Source of the DNA: SZUA-426 sp041666155
GTDB taxonomy: Bacteria; Spirochaetota; Spirochaetia; Treponematales; Breznakiellaceae
Length of the DNA: 9,320 nt
Reading direction: 5' to 3'
Assembly (NCBI GenBank): GCA_041666155.1
Contig: JBAYHM010000185.1
Coordinates: 1-9,320, forward strand
The translations under genes and the position numbers were made by a program. Shown one piece after another: positions 1 to 6,368 of the stretch. Below the pieces are notes generated by a model, which saw nothing but the letters and a program-made list of their open reading frames with translations, was not told the origin of the DNA and did not search any database. Each line of letters begins with the position of its first letter. Within the stretch, counting starts at the first letter, position 1.

Positions 1-624
1 ATATACGCCGAATTCACCAACACCAAAAATTACACGATGATGCTCGCGGAAGGAAAACTCCGCGTCGTCCACGTGTCCACGCATGTGTCGCTGCGGCAGG
101 CCTGCGACAACGTAAAGAAAGAACGCGTGTACGAGGTCATCAAGCTGGCCAACAACACGATGAAGGATTTCGGAATCGCCGCTCCGCGCGTAGGCGTGGC
201 GGGACTCAATCCGCACGCGGGCGACGGCGGACTGTTCGGCTGCGAGGAAGCAGAAGAGATTTTGCCGGCGATCGAGCAGGCGCGGAAGGAAGGCATCATC
301 GTCGACGGTCCGGTGCCGCCGGACACTCTGTTCTCCAAGGCGCTCGGCGGTCAGTACGATATCGCCGTCGCCATGTACCACGACCAGGGACACATTCCGC
401 TAAAAGTCGTCGGCTTTACCTGGAACGACGTTGAGAAGAAATGGAACTCCGTCAGCGGCGTGAACATCACGCTCGGACTCCCGATAATCCGCACCTCCGT
501 CGACCACGGCACCGCGTTCGGCAAGGCGGGAAAAGGGACGGCCACGGAAGAAAGCTTGATCAACGCGATCGATTACGCCGTTCAGTTCGCGCATCAGCGA
601 ATCGCCCGGATGAAGAAAAAATGA
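1..624 (+). CDS. PdxA2-like 4-phospho-D-erythronate / 4-phospho-L-threonate dehydrogenase, 5'-truncated by the window edge
   Basis: The frame is open from base 1, and 207 C-terminal residues are visible. The PdxA family is about 330 residues, so roughly 120-130 N-terminal residues lie outside the window. Family motifs seen in order (fragment numbering) are GLNPHAGDGG (68-77), a GPVPPDT segment (103-109), AMYHDQGH (124-131) and GVNITLGLP followed by RTSVDHGTAF (153-173). His72 and His169 match two of the three metal-binding histidines of E. coli PdxA (His211, His266); the third would lie upstream. PdxA enzymes oxidise a 4-phosphorylated hydroxyacid with NAD, after which the product decarboxylates. 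The phrase RVVHVSTHVSLRQAC and the HIPLK stretch resemble the PdxA2 branch, which works on 4-phospho-erythronate or -threonate in acid-sugar catabolism, more than the vitamin B6 enzyme. The operon has catabolic and transport genes and no other B6 gene, which supports that reading. The exact substrate is not determined. The next gene starts 49 bases downstream. Confidence 0.9.
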   Translation: MYAEFTNTKNYTMMLAEGKLRVVHVSTHVSLRQACDNVKKERVYEVIKLANNTMKDFGIAAPRVGVAGLNPHAGDGGLFGCEEAEEILPAIEQARKEGIIVDGPVPPDTLFSKALGGQYDIAVAMYHDQGHIPLKVVGFTWNDVEKKWNSVSGVNITLGLPIIRTSVDHGTAFGKAGKGTATEESLINAIDYAVQFAHQRIARMKKK

Positions 625-662
625 GTAACTACCCAGGCGAATTGTACGCTCGAAAAACGCTT

Positions 663-667
663 AGGAG
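663..667 (+). promoter_or_regulatory. Ribosome binding site that fixes a GTG start
   Basis: AGGAG lies six bases before the GTG at 674. No in-frame ATG is placed as well, and the translation from this GTG starts exactly where DapA-family proteins do (KYFGVIPPIITP). This supports a GTG initiation codon. Confidence 0.75.
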
Positions 668-673
668 AAAATC

Positions 674-1585
674 GTGAAAAAATATTTCGGCGTAATTCCT
701 CCGATCATCACCCCCGTGGACGAGAAAGAAAACGTCGACGAAGCCGGTTTTCGCAAGCTGCTGCGCCACTGCGCGAAGGGAGGCCTGCACGGCATGTTCG
801 TCGCCGGTTCCAACGGCGAGACCATGGCGCTCACCCAAGAGCAGCGCGACCGGGCGATCAAAATCGCGATCGACGAAGTCGGCAAGGATATGCCGGTCAT
901 GGCCGGCGTCATGGATTCCAGCACCCGGCGCGTCATCGATAATATCAAGAAGCTTGAGCAGATGGGCGGCACCTGCGCCGTCGTCACCTCCATCTTCTAC
1001 GCGCGCCATACTTCCCAGGACGAAACCGTCCGTCACTTCGAGCGGATTTCCCGCGAAACCAATATAGATGTGCTGATCTACAACATCCCGATGTTCACCG
1101 GCCTTTCCCTCGCGTTCGACACGGTGAAAAAGATCTCCGCGTTCGACCGGGTCGTCGGGTACAAAGATTCGGGCGGCAATTTCCCCGACTTCCAGAAATG
1201 CCTTTCCCACTTCAAAGGCAAGGATTTCTGCCTGCTCCAGGGTTCCACCCCGCTGGCGGCCGCGAGCATGCTCATGGGCGCCGACGGTTTCATCCCGTCC
1301 ATAGCGCCGGTGTTCCCCGAACTTTTCGTCAAATTCTACGAGGCGGGAAAGGCCCGAAATATCGATAGGACGATGGAACTCAACAACCTGATCAGCGACA
1401 CTTCCGCGATACTCGGCATGTCCAAAAACGCGACCGCGTCGAATAAGTTCGCCATCAGTCAGCTCGGCTTCACGCATAAGCGCGTCATCGCTCCGCAGGA
1501 TTCCACGACTCCCGCCGACGAGGAAAACATCGTCAAGAAAATCGCCGAGATCAACGCGTCCTGCAAGAAGGTCGGCATCCTATGA
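674..1585 (+). CDS. DapA/N-acetylneuraminate-lyase family aldolase or dehydratase, probably not a true dihydrodipicolinate synthase
   Basis: This is a 303-residue cytosolic TIM-barrel enzyme of the class I Schiff-base lyase family, of normal family length (about 290-310). The GTG start is set by AGGAG at 663-667. Visible active-site elements are the GSNGET loop (45-50), Tyr136 in LIYNIP and the Schiff-base Lys164 in GYKDSGG; these correspond to Tyr133 and Lys161 of E. coli DapA. Two features argue against lysine biosynthesis. The GTTGES loop of DapA is replaced by GSNGET, and the carboxylate-binding Arg138 of DapA is replaced, since the loop reads NIPMFTG with Phe141 at that place. The GSNGE form is also found in 4-hydroxy-2-oxoglutarate aldolases. 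I infer a pyruvate-type aldolase or keto-acid dehydratase acting on the transported substrate or an intermediate; the second substrate is unknown. The TGA stop overlaps the next ATG (ATGA), so translation of the two is probably coupled. Confidence 0.88.
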   Translation: MKKYFGVIPPIITPVDEKENVDEAGFRKLLRHCAKGGLHGMFVAGSNGETMALTQEQRDRAIKIAIDEVGKDMPVMAGVMDSSTRRVIDNIKKLEQMGGTCAVVTSIFYARHTSQDETVRHFERISRETNIDVLIYNIPMFTGLSLAFDTVKKISAFDRVVGYKDSGGNFPDFQKCLSHFKGKDFCLLQGSTPLAAASMLMGADGFIPSIAPVFPELFVKFYEAGKARNIDRTMELNNLISDTSAILGMSKNATASNKFAISQLGFTHKRVIAPQDSTTPADEENIVKKIAEINASCKKVGIL

Positions 1586-2556
1586 GGACGGTCCTGATTT
1601 CGCATCCCCTGTACAAGCCGGGGATGGACGCCCTGGAAGGGAAGGCGGAACTGATCATACCGAACAACGGGAACAGTGATCAAATTCTGGACGATCTGAA
1701 AAAGGCCGACGGCTTCATTTTGCGCATCGGCAAGATTGACCGCAAAGCGATCGAGGCGTGCGATAAGCTCAAGGTGATCACGCGCCCGGGCGTAGGTTTT
1801 GACAACGTGGACGTGAAGGCCGCGACCGAACGGGGCATCCCCGTCGTCATCTGCCCGGCGGCCAACGCCCGCTCCGTAGCCGAGCACAGCCTGGCGCTCA
1901 TGTTCGCCATCGCAAAAAACGTGGTGGAAAGCGATGTGGAGACGCGGAAGGGCAACTTCGGTATCCGCAACAAATACCAGGCGATAGAGCTGGTCGGCAA
2001 AACCGTGAGCGTCATCGGCTTCGGCAATATCGGCAAAACCGTCGCGCAGCTCTGCGCGGCAATCGGCATGAAAGTCTGCGCCTACGATCCCTTCGTTAAG
2101 AAGGACGCGGTCGAGGCGATGGGCTATTCGTACGCGGCGGATCTGCCGAGCGCGATGAAAGCGGCGGACTTCGTGACGCTCCACATGCCTTCGCTCCCCG
2201 AAACGAAAAACATGATGAACGACGCCTTGTTCGCGGCGATGAAACCTAGTGCCTTCCTCATCAACTGCGCGCGAGGCGATATCGTGGATGAGGCGGCTCT
2301 GTTCAAGGCGCTCTCCGGCGGCAAGATCACCGGAGCCGCGGTTGACGTGCTGGTCGACGAACCGATGAAGGCGGATCATCCGCTCATGGCGCTCAAGAAC
2401 TTCATCGTAAGTCCGCATATGGCCGCCCTGACGCAGGAATCGACGGCCGCCGTAGTAAAGATGGCCGTTGAGGGCACGCTTGCCGTTATCGACGGGAAGA
2501 AGTGGCCACACGTGTGCAATCCGGAAGTGTACGAACACGCGAAGTGGAAGAAATAG
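1582..2556 (+). CDS. NAD-dependent D-2-hydroxyacid dehydrogenase (hydroxypyruvate/glyoxylate reductase or SerA-like)
   Basis: This is a 324-residue enzyme, the usual length for the D-isomer-specific 2-hydroxyacid dehydrogenase family without an ACT domain. It has a split catalytic domain around a Rossmann fold. The nucleotide loop GFGNIG spans 146-151, and Asp169 in AYDP ends the second strand, which favours NAD over NADP. The catalytic triad is intact: Arg231 in NCARGD, Glu260 in DVLVDEP and His279 in SPHMAALT. The substrate loop has TRPGVGFDNVD (67-77). The family interconverts 2-hydroxy and 2-keto acids. Next to two keto-acid lyases it could oxidise the imported hydroxyacid, or reduce a glyoxylate or hydroxypyruvate product; sequence alone does not decide. 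Absence of an ACT regulatory domain argues against a feedback-controlled biosynthetic SerA. The start overlaps the upstream stop by four bases, with a modest GAAGG about ten bases upstream. Confidence 0.92.
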   Translation: MRTVLISHPLYKPGMDALEGKAELIIPNNGNSDQILDDLKKADGFILRIGKIDRKAIEACDKLKVITRPGVGFDNVDVKAATERGIPVVICPAANARSVAEHSLALMFAIAKNVVESDVETRKGNFGIRNKYQAIELVGKTVSVIGFGNIGKTVAQLCAAIGMKVCAYDPFVKKDAVEAMGYSYAADLPSAMKAADFVTLHMPSLPETKNMMNDALFAAMKPSAFLINCARGDIVDEAALFKALSGGKITGAAVDVLVDEPMKADHPLMALKNFIVSPHMAALTQESTAAVVKMAVEGTLAVIDGKKWPHVCNPEVYEHAKWKK

Positions 2557-2588
2557 CCGACTCAAGCGGAGCCGACGAAGGAACCATT

Positions 2589-3308
2589 ATGAAAGAGGTA
2601 TTGACTAAAGAGCAGCTTGAGGAACTTCGGCAGTTCGACTCGCCGACGGTCAACAACGCCCTGGAAACCTTTGACCCGAAATACCGGATCGAAGGTTTCA
2701 TGAAACCCGGAATGACCCCGCGCACCAAGTTGGTGAAGCCGATGATCGGTTACGCGGCCACCGCCAAGGTGAGCGCGATGCACCCGGGTAAGCCGGAGAA
2801 CGCCGACTTTGTGTTCAAATACTACGAGACCGTCCGCGAGATGCCGGACCCGACCATCGCCGTCATCCAGGACATCGACCCGAGTCCGATCGGTTCTTTC
2901 TGGGGCGAAGTTCAGGCGACGACGCATATGGCGCTCGGCGCGGTCGGCACCCTGACCGACGGCGGCGTGCGCGACCTGAAGGAAGTAGAGGAACTGGGAT
3001 TCAGCTTTTTTTCGACCGCGCTTCTGGTCAGTCACGCGTTCATCCACGTGGAGAACTACGACTGTCCGGTGGACGTGTGCGGTCTGGCCGTGTACCCCGG
3101 TGATCTTCTGTTCTGCGACGTCCACGGCGTGGTCAGGATTCCCCACGAAGTGGCGCCGAAACTCGCTGCCGCGTGCCGGAAAATCGCGGCGGCCGAGCTC
3201 CCCGTGCTTGAACCCTGCCGCGCGGCGATCAAAGCGGGCCGTAAGCCCACGATCGACGAACTGCGGACCTGGCGGAAAGAGATGGAAAAGAAACGGAAGG
3301 AAGTCTGA
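2589..3308 (+). CDS. RraA-like / HMG-CHA aldolase family protein (class II pyruvate aldolase or oxaloacetate decarboxylase)
   Basis: The protein has 239 residues from the ATG at 2589, chosen because AAGGA (2578-2582) sits six bases upstream. The in-frame ATG at 2502 would overlap the previous gene and adds a stretch without family character. The RraA fold is recognised by WGEVQATTHMALGAVG (105-120) followed by LTDGGVRDLKE (122-132). Glu107 and the pair Arg128-Asp129 are exactly in the spacing D/E-X20-R-D that marks catalytically competent 4-hydroxy-4-methyl-2-oxoglutarate/4-carboxy-4-hydroxy-2-oxoadipate aldolases, as opposed to pure RNase E-inhibitor RraA proteins. The visible C-terminal signature YPGDLLFCDVHGVVRIP (169-185) is also typical. 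The family uses a divalent metal to cleave 4-hydroxy-2-keto acids to pyruvate, or decarboxylates oxaloacetate. The charged, Lys-rich tail (226-238) is probably a helix. In this operon a metabolic role is much more likely than RNA-decay control. The gap to the transporter genes is 83 bases. Confidence 0.88.
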   Translation: MKEVLTKEQLEELRQFDSPTVNNALETFDPKYRIEGFMKPGMTPRTKLVKPMIGYAATAKVSAMHPGKPENADFVFKYYETVREMPDPTIAVIQDIDPSPIGSFWGEVQATTHMALGAVGTLTDGGVRDLKEVEELGFSFFSTALLVSHAFIHVENYDCPVDVCGLAVYPGDLLFCDVHGVVRIPHEVAPKLAAACRKIAAAELPVLEPCRAAIKAGRKPTIDELRTWRKEMEKKRKEV

Positions 3309-3391
3309 CCCGGCGCATTGTGTCGAGTGGGAAAGTGAATGAGCGATCTTTGGCAATAATGCCTTATTTCGATACGTAAGGAGGAGAAACG
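3309..3391 (+). promoter_or_regulatory. 83-base gap between enzyme and transporter genes, with a small palindrome and a near-ideal ribosome site
   Basis: This is the largest gap inside the operon. It contains the short inverted repeat GGCA-ATAA-TGCC (3352-3363). It also contains TAAGGAGG (3377-3384), fully complementary to the 16S anti-Shine-Dalgarno core and seven bases before the ATG at 3392. I see no convincing sigma-70 promoter, no sigma-54 GG-N10-GC pair with the right flanks, and no GC-rich hairpin with a T tract. The ribosome site suggests high translation of the binding protein, as expected when its product must outnumber the membrane subunits. An operator or RNA-processing role for the palindrome is speculation. 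Confidence 0.45.
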
Positions 3392-4354
3392 ATGAAAACG
3401 AAGTTTTCCGTATTAGGTCTCGCGGTTCTTTTGGCGTTGGGAACCAACGCCGTCGCGGCGGATTACCCGGCTAAACCGATCCGGATGATCGTACCCTGGA
3501 GCGCCGGCGGCGGGAGCGATGTGCTGATCCGCGCATTCCAACCATCTCTGGAGAAAGAACTAGGTCAGCGCATCCTGATCGAGAACATCCCCGCGGGCGC
3601 CACCAAAGTCGGCACCTTAGAACTGATGAAAGCGAAAGCGGACGGATACACGCTACTGTTCTCCAATGAAGCGTGGATCACCCGGTATTACGCCAAGACC
3701 TACACCGAGAAGGTCTGGGAACAGATGACCCCGATCGCCAACGTCACCTCTGAGCCGATCGCGTGCATCGAGGTCAAGGCCGATTCTCCGTTCAAGACCT
3801 TCGAGGACCTAGTGAAAGCCGCCAAGGCCAATCCCGGCAAACTCACCTGCGGGAACCCCGGCGTCGGTTCCCCTCTGGACATCGTTTTCGATGAAATGAC
3901 CAAGAGCGCGGACCTGGATATCCAGTACGTACCCTTCGCGGGCGGAGGCCAGTCCAAAGTAGCCATGCTCGGCGGTCATATCGATTTCCGCGTTTGCCAG
4001 CCGACCGAAGCCATCGCCATGGTGCGCGCCGGTCAGTCCCGGGTGCTCGTGAACTGGACCGACCCCCGTTCCCCCGCGTTCCCGACCGTTCCCACCGCCA
4101 AGGAACTCGGCCTGAAATACGACGAGCAGTACAAGATCATCCGCGGCATCTGGGCTCCGGCCAATATGCCCGCCGCCATCGTGGAGAAGCTCAACAAAGC
4201 CGTCGAAAAGGCGACCAAAGACCCGGCGTTCAAGAAGATCGCCGAAGACCAGTTCTCTTATACCATCGACTACCGCAACTCTAAGCAAGTTAAAGACTTC
4301 GTCGCTAACTTCGACAAGATGTTCGGGCCGATGCTCGCCAAGCTGAATAGCTAG
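3392..4354 (+). CDS. TctC/Bug-family periplasmic solute-binding protein of a tripartite tricarboxylate transporter
   Basis: The protein has 320 residues, normal for the family. The N-terminus is a cleavable signal peptide: a Lys-containing start, the hydrophobic run LGLAVLLALG, and an Ala-X-Ala site near residue 23 before DYPAKPI. There is no lipobox cysteine, so the mature protein should be free in the periplasm, which implies a diderm cell. Family marks are YPAKPIRMIVPWSAGGGSD (25-43) and CGNPGVGSPLDI (153-164); in known Bug proteins these two regions line the carboxylate-binding pocket. A further match is QYVPFAGGGQSKVAMLGGHID (178-198). It should capture a carboxylated ligand and hand it to the TctA/TctB pair encoded just downstream. 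The ligand cannot be read from sequence; the operon suggests a sugar acid or hydroxy/keto acid instead of citrate. Translation is favoured by TAAGGAGG at 3377-3384. Confidence 0.95.
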   Translation: MKTKFSVLGLAVLLALGTNAVAADYPAKPIRMIVPWSAGGGSDVLIRAFQPSLEKELGQRILIENIPAGATKVGTLELMKAKADGYTLLFSNEAWITRYYAKTYTEKVWEQMTPIANVTSEPIACIEVKADSPFKTFEDLVKAAKANPGKLTCGNPGVGSPLDIVFDEMTKSADLDIQYVPFAGGGQSKVAMLGGHIDFRVCQPTEAIAMVRAGQSRVLVNWTDPRSPAFPTVPTAKELGLKYDEQYKIIRGIWAPANMPAAIVEKLNKAVEKATKDPAFKKIAEDQFSYTIDYRNSKQVKDFVANFDKMFGPMLAKLNS

Positions 4355-4377
4355 TTCATAGGAAGGGGAAGGAATCG

Positions 4378-4836
4378 ATGAAGAAGCGGGATCTGATAAG
4401 TAGCGTCATTTGGATGGCCCTCGGAGCGCTGTTCGCGGTGGCCGCTTTTAACGCAGGGCTTACGCTCAAAGGTAAGCCGGGACCCGGATTCCTTCCCTTT
4501 TTAACGGGGATCGCTCTTGCCGGCGTGTCTTTATTCGTGTTGATTCCGGCGCTTCTTCGAAAAGAAGAAGAGTCGGCCGATTCAAACGCCCCGGCCGGCG
4601 GTACTAAGAAAGTCATCTTCGCTTTGGCGGCGCTTTTCGCCTGGGCCGCAGCCTTGGATTTTGTGGGATACCTCATCACCACCTTCTTGTTCATGGTTTT
4701 CGCGACTCGGCTTATGGAACCTCGGAAATGGTGGGTTTCCATCCTGATCGCCCTCTTGGCGTCCGTCGTGTCGTACTTGCTGTTTTCGGTCTTGTTGGAA
4801 GTCCAGCTTCCCAAAGGCCTGCTCTCTTTCCTCTGA
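4378..4836 (+). CDS. TctB-like small membrane subunit of the tripartite tricarboxylate transporter
   Basis: This is a 152-residue integral membrane protein lying between the binding protein and the large subunit, as in tctCBA operons. Hydrophobic segments lie at about 8-28, 38-60, 78-112 (long enough for two passes) and 119-141, which fits the four-helix TctB pattern. The loop KGKPGPGFLPFLTG (31-44) matches the conserved Gly-Pro-Gly-Phe motif of the family. A polar, acidic cytoplasmic-type loop (61-77) separates the helix pairs. TctB sequences diverge strongly, so the assignment rests on topology, size, that motif and position. The function of TctB in transport is poorly understood, and it is thought to be a required accessory subunit. 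AAGGA lies just upstream of the ATG, and the gap from the previous stop is only 23 bases. Confidence 0.92.
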   Translation: MKKRDLISSVIWMALGALFAVAAFNAGLTLKGKPGPGFLPFLTGIALAGVSLFVLIPALLRKEEESADSNAPAGGTKKVIFALAALFAWAAALDFVGYLITTFLFMVFATRLMEPRKWWVSILIALLASVVSYLLFSVLLEVQLPKGLLSFL

Positions 4837-4844
4837 GACGGAAA

Positions 4845-4851
4845 AAGGAGG
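4845..4851 (+). promoter_or_regulatory. Strong ribosome binding site for the TctA-like gene
   Basis: AAGGAGG stands six bases before the ATG at 4858, in the 21-base gap after the tctB-like stop. It supports this start and independent initiation on the large subunit. Confidence 0.75.
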
Positions 4852-4857
4852 AATCAA

Positions 4858-6360
4858 ATGGATTTTTTCAATACGGTAATGCTCGCGTTCCAAGTAGCTC
4901 TCGAGCCCATGAACATCTTTTTCTGTTTCCTGGGTTGTCTCTTGGGCACGTTTGTCGGCGTGCTGCCGGGCCTCGGTCCTGCCGCGTCGATTTCTCTCTT
5001 GCTCCCTATTACGTTCAAGATGCCTCCTGAGACTTCGATCATCATGCTCGGGGGTCTTTATTACGGAACAATGTACGGCGGATCGACCACATCGATCCTG
5101 TTGAATATCCCCGGAGAGGCCGCGTCGGTCGTGACCTGCCTTGACGGCTATAAAATGGCTCGGAACGGTCGCGCCGGAGCGGCGCTCGGCATCTCGGCTT
5201 TCGGTTCGTTCATCGCGGGCACTTTCGGCACCGTGATGATCATGCTGCTGGCTCCGCCTCTCGCCCAAGTCGCGCTGAAATTCGGACCGCCCGAGTTCGT
5301 CGGTCTGGTATTCCTCGGTTTGACGATGGTCACGTATCTTTCCTCGGGGTCGATGCCCAAGGCGTTGATGATGGCTATGGTCGGCCTGCTCCTGAGCTAT
5401 ATCGGTACCGATATCGTCACCGGCCGGGAACGATTCACGCTCGGTATTTCCACTATTGCCGGCGGCTTCGATATGGTGCCCATCGCCATGGGCTTGTTCG
5501 GCATTTCCGAAGTCTTACTGAATCTGACTCAGCCGGAAGAGAAGCGGGAAGTCTTCCAGACGAAACTGAAGGATCTTCTGCCCACAAAACAGGATTGGAA
5601 AGATTCAGCCGGCCCGATTACGCGCGGCTCCGTACTGGGCTTTTTTACCGGCATCATCCCCGGCGGCGGCGGCATGATCGCCTCTTTCCTTTCGTACGCT
5701 ATGGAAAAGAAGATAGCCAAGCACCCGGAAAATTTCGGTAAGGGCGATATCCGCGGCGTCGCGGGGCCTGAGTCGGCGAACAACGCGGGCGCTCAGGGCG
5801 CGTTTATCCCGATGCTCACCATGGGAATCCCTTGCAACGTCACTCTAGCTATCCTCATGGGCGCGCTCATGATTCACGGCGTAACTCCCGGCCCGAGGAT
5901 GCTCGCTGATTTCCCCCGCGTTTTCTGGGGAGTCGTGGGAAGTATGTACGTCGGCAACCTGATGCTGCTCCTCTTGAACTTGCCGCTCATCGGGCTCTGG
6001 GTGAAGATGCTCAAGGTTCCCTATTCGCTCTTGTTCCCCTTTATCCTGCTGTTTTGTCTTATCGGCGCGTACACCGTCGGCAACAATGTCCAGGACGTCT
6101 TCATCATGCTTTTCTTCGGCATCCTCGGCTTTCTTATGAAACGTTTCGGGTATGAACCGGCGCCGCTCGTACTAGGCTTCGTGCTCGGTCCCATGTTTGA
6201 GAACGCGTTCCGCCAGTCCCTGATCATTTCCCGCGGCAACTGGGCGATTTTCGCGACCCGGCCTATCTCCGCGACTTTCCTGATCATCGCGTTTCTGCTG
6301 TTGCTTTCTCCCGCGATCCTGAAGCTTTTCAAAAAAGGTCGACCGGCAATCGGCGACTAA
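4858..6360 (+). CDS. TctA-like large membrane subunit (permease) of the tripartite tricarboxylate transporter
   Basis: The 500-residue, highly hydrophobic protein is full length for TctA (about 500). Conserved family blocks are GVLPGLGPAASISLLLP (34-50), MYGGSTTSILLNIPGEAAS (72-90), DGYKMARNGRAGAALG (96-111) and the second-half counterpart GIIPGGGGMIASFLSY (265-280), followed by GPESANNAGAQGAFIPML (303-320) and LTMGIPCN (320-327). The two PG-rich re-entrant-like motifs reflect the internal duplication known for this family. About ten to twelve membrane segments are plausible, with a cytoplasmic-type charged loop around 223-252. It should form the cation-coupled translocation path for the ligand delivered by the TctC-like protein. 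It ends only eight bases before the annotated start of the regulator, so the regulator gene is very probably on the same transcript. Confidence 0.96.
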   Translation: MDFFNTVMLAFQVALEPMNIFFCFLGCLLGTFVGVLPGLGPAASISLLLPITFKMPPETSIIMLGGLYYGTMYGGSTTSILLNIPGEAASVVTCLDGYKMARNGRAGAALGISAFGSFIAGTFGTVMIMLLAPPLAQVALKFGPPEFVGLVFLGLTMVTYLSSGSMPKALMMAMVGLLLSYIGTDIVTGRERFTLGISTIAGGFDMVPIAMGLFGISEVLLNLTQPEEKREVFQTKLKDLLPTKQDWKDSAGPITRGSVLGFFTGIIPGGGGMIASFLSYAMEKKIAKHPENFGKGDIRGVAGPESANNAGAQGAFIPMLTMGIPCNVTLAILMGALMIHGVTPGPRMLADFPRVFWGVVGSMYVGNLMLLLLNLPLIGLWVKMLKVPYSLLFPFILLFCLIGAYTVGNNVQDVFIMLFFGILGFLMKRFGYEPAPLVLGFVLGPMFENAFRQSLIISRGNWAIFATRPISATFLIIAFLLLLSPAILKLFKKGRPAIGD

Positions 6361-6368
6361 CATCTACT

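Noticed and set aside
636..649. GG-N10-GC pair (GG at 636-637, GC at 648-649) resembling a sigma-54 promoter before the DapA-like gene
   Set aside because: Only the invariant dinucleotides and a few neighbours fit. The start point would fall almost on the ribosome site, and the gap is inside an operon; chance is the better explanation.
629..1477. Minus-strand open frame (282 codons) opposite the DapA-like gene
   Set aside because: Antisense to a well-conserved enzyme, with no ribosome site and no family signature; a compositional shadow.
1459..2565. Long minus-strand open frame (368 codons) opposite the 2-hydroxyacid dehydrogenase
   Set aside because: It lies wholly antisense to a gene with complete catalytic motifs. 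The translation is rich in Arg, His and Asp with no recognisable domain, as expected from a GC-rich codon pattern read backwards.
2502..2588. Upstream in-frame ATG for the RraA-like gene
   Set aside because: It overlaps the end of the previous gene, lacks a ribosome site and adds non-conserved residues; the ATG at 2589 has AAGGA at good spacing.
2562..3356. Minus-strand open frame (264 codons) opposite the RraA-like gene
   Set aside because: Antisense shadow with a composition like the other reverse frames and no domain.
3339..3359. Six-codon mini frame (ATG to TAA) in the gap before the TctC-like gene, considered as a leader peptide
   Set aside because: It has no ribosome site, no run of a regulatory amino acid, and no attenuator hairpins follow.
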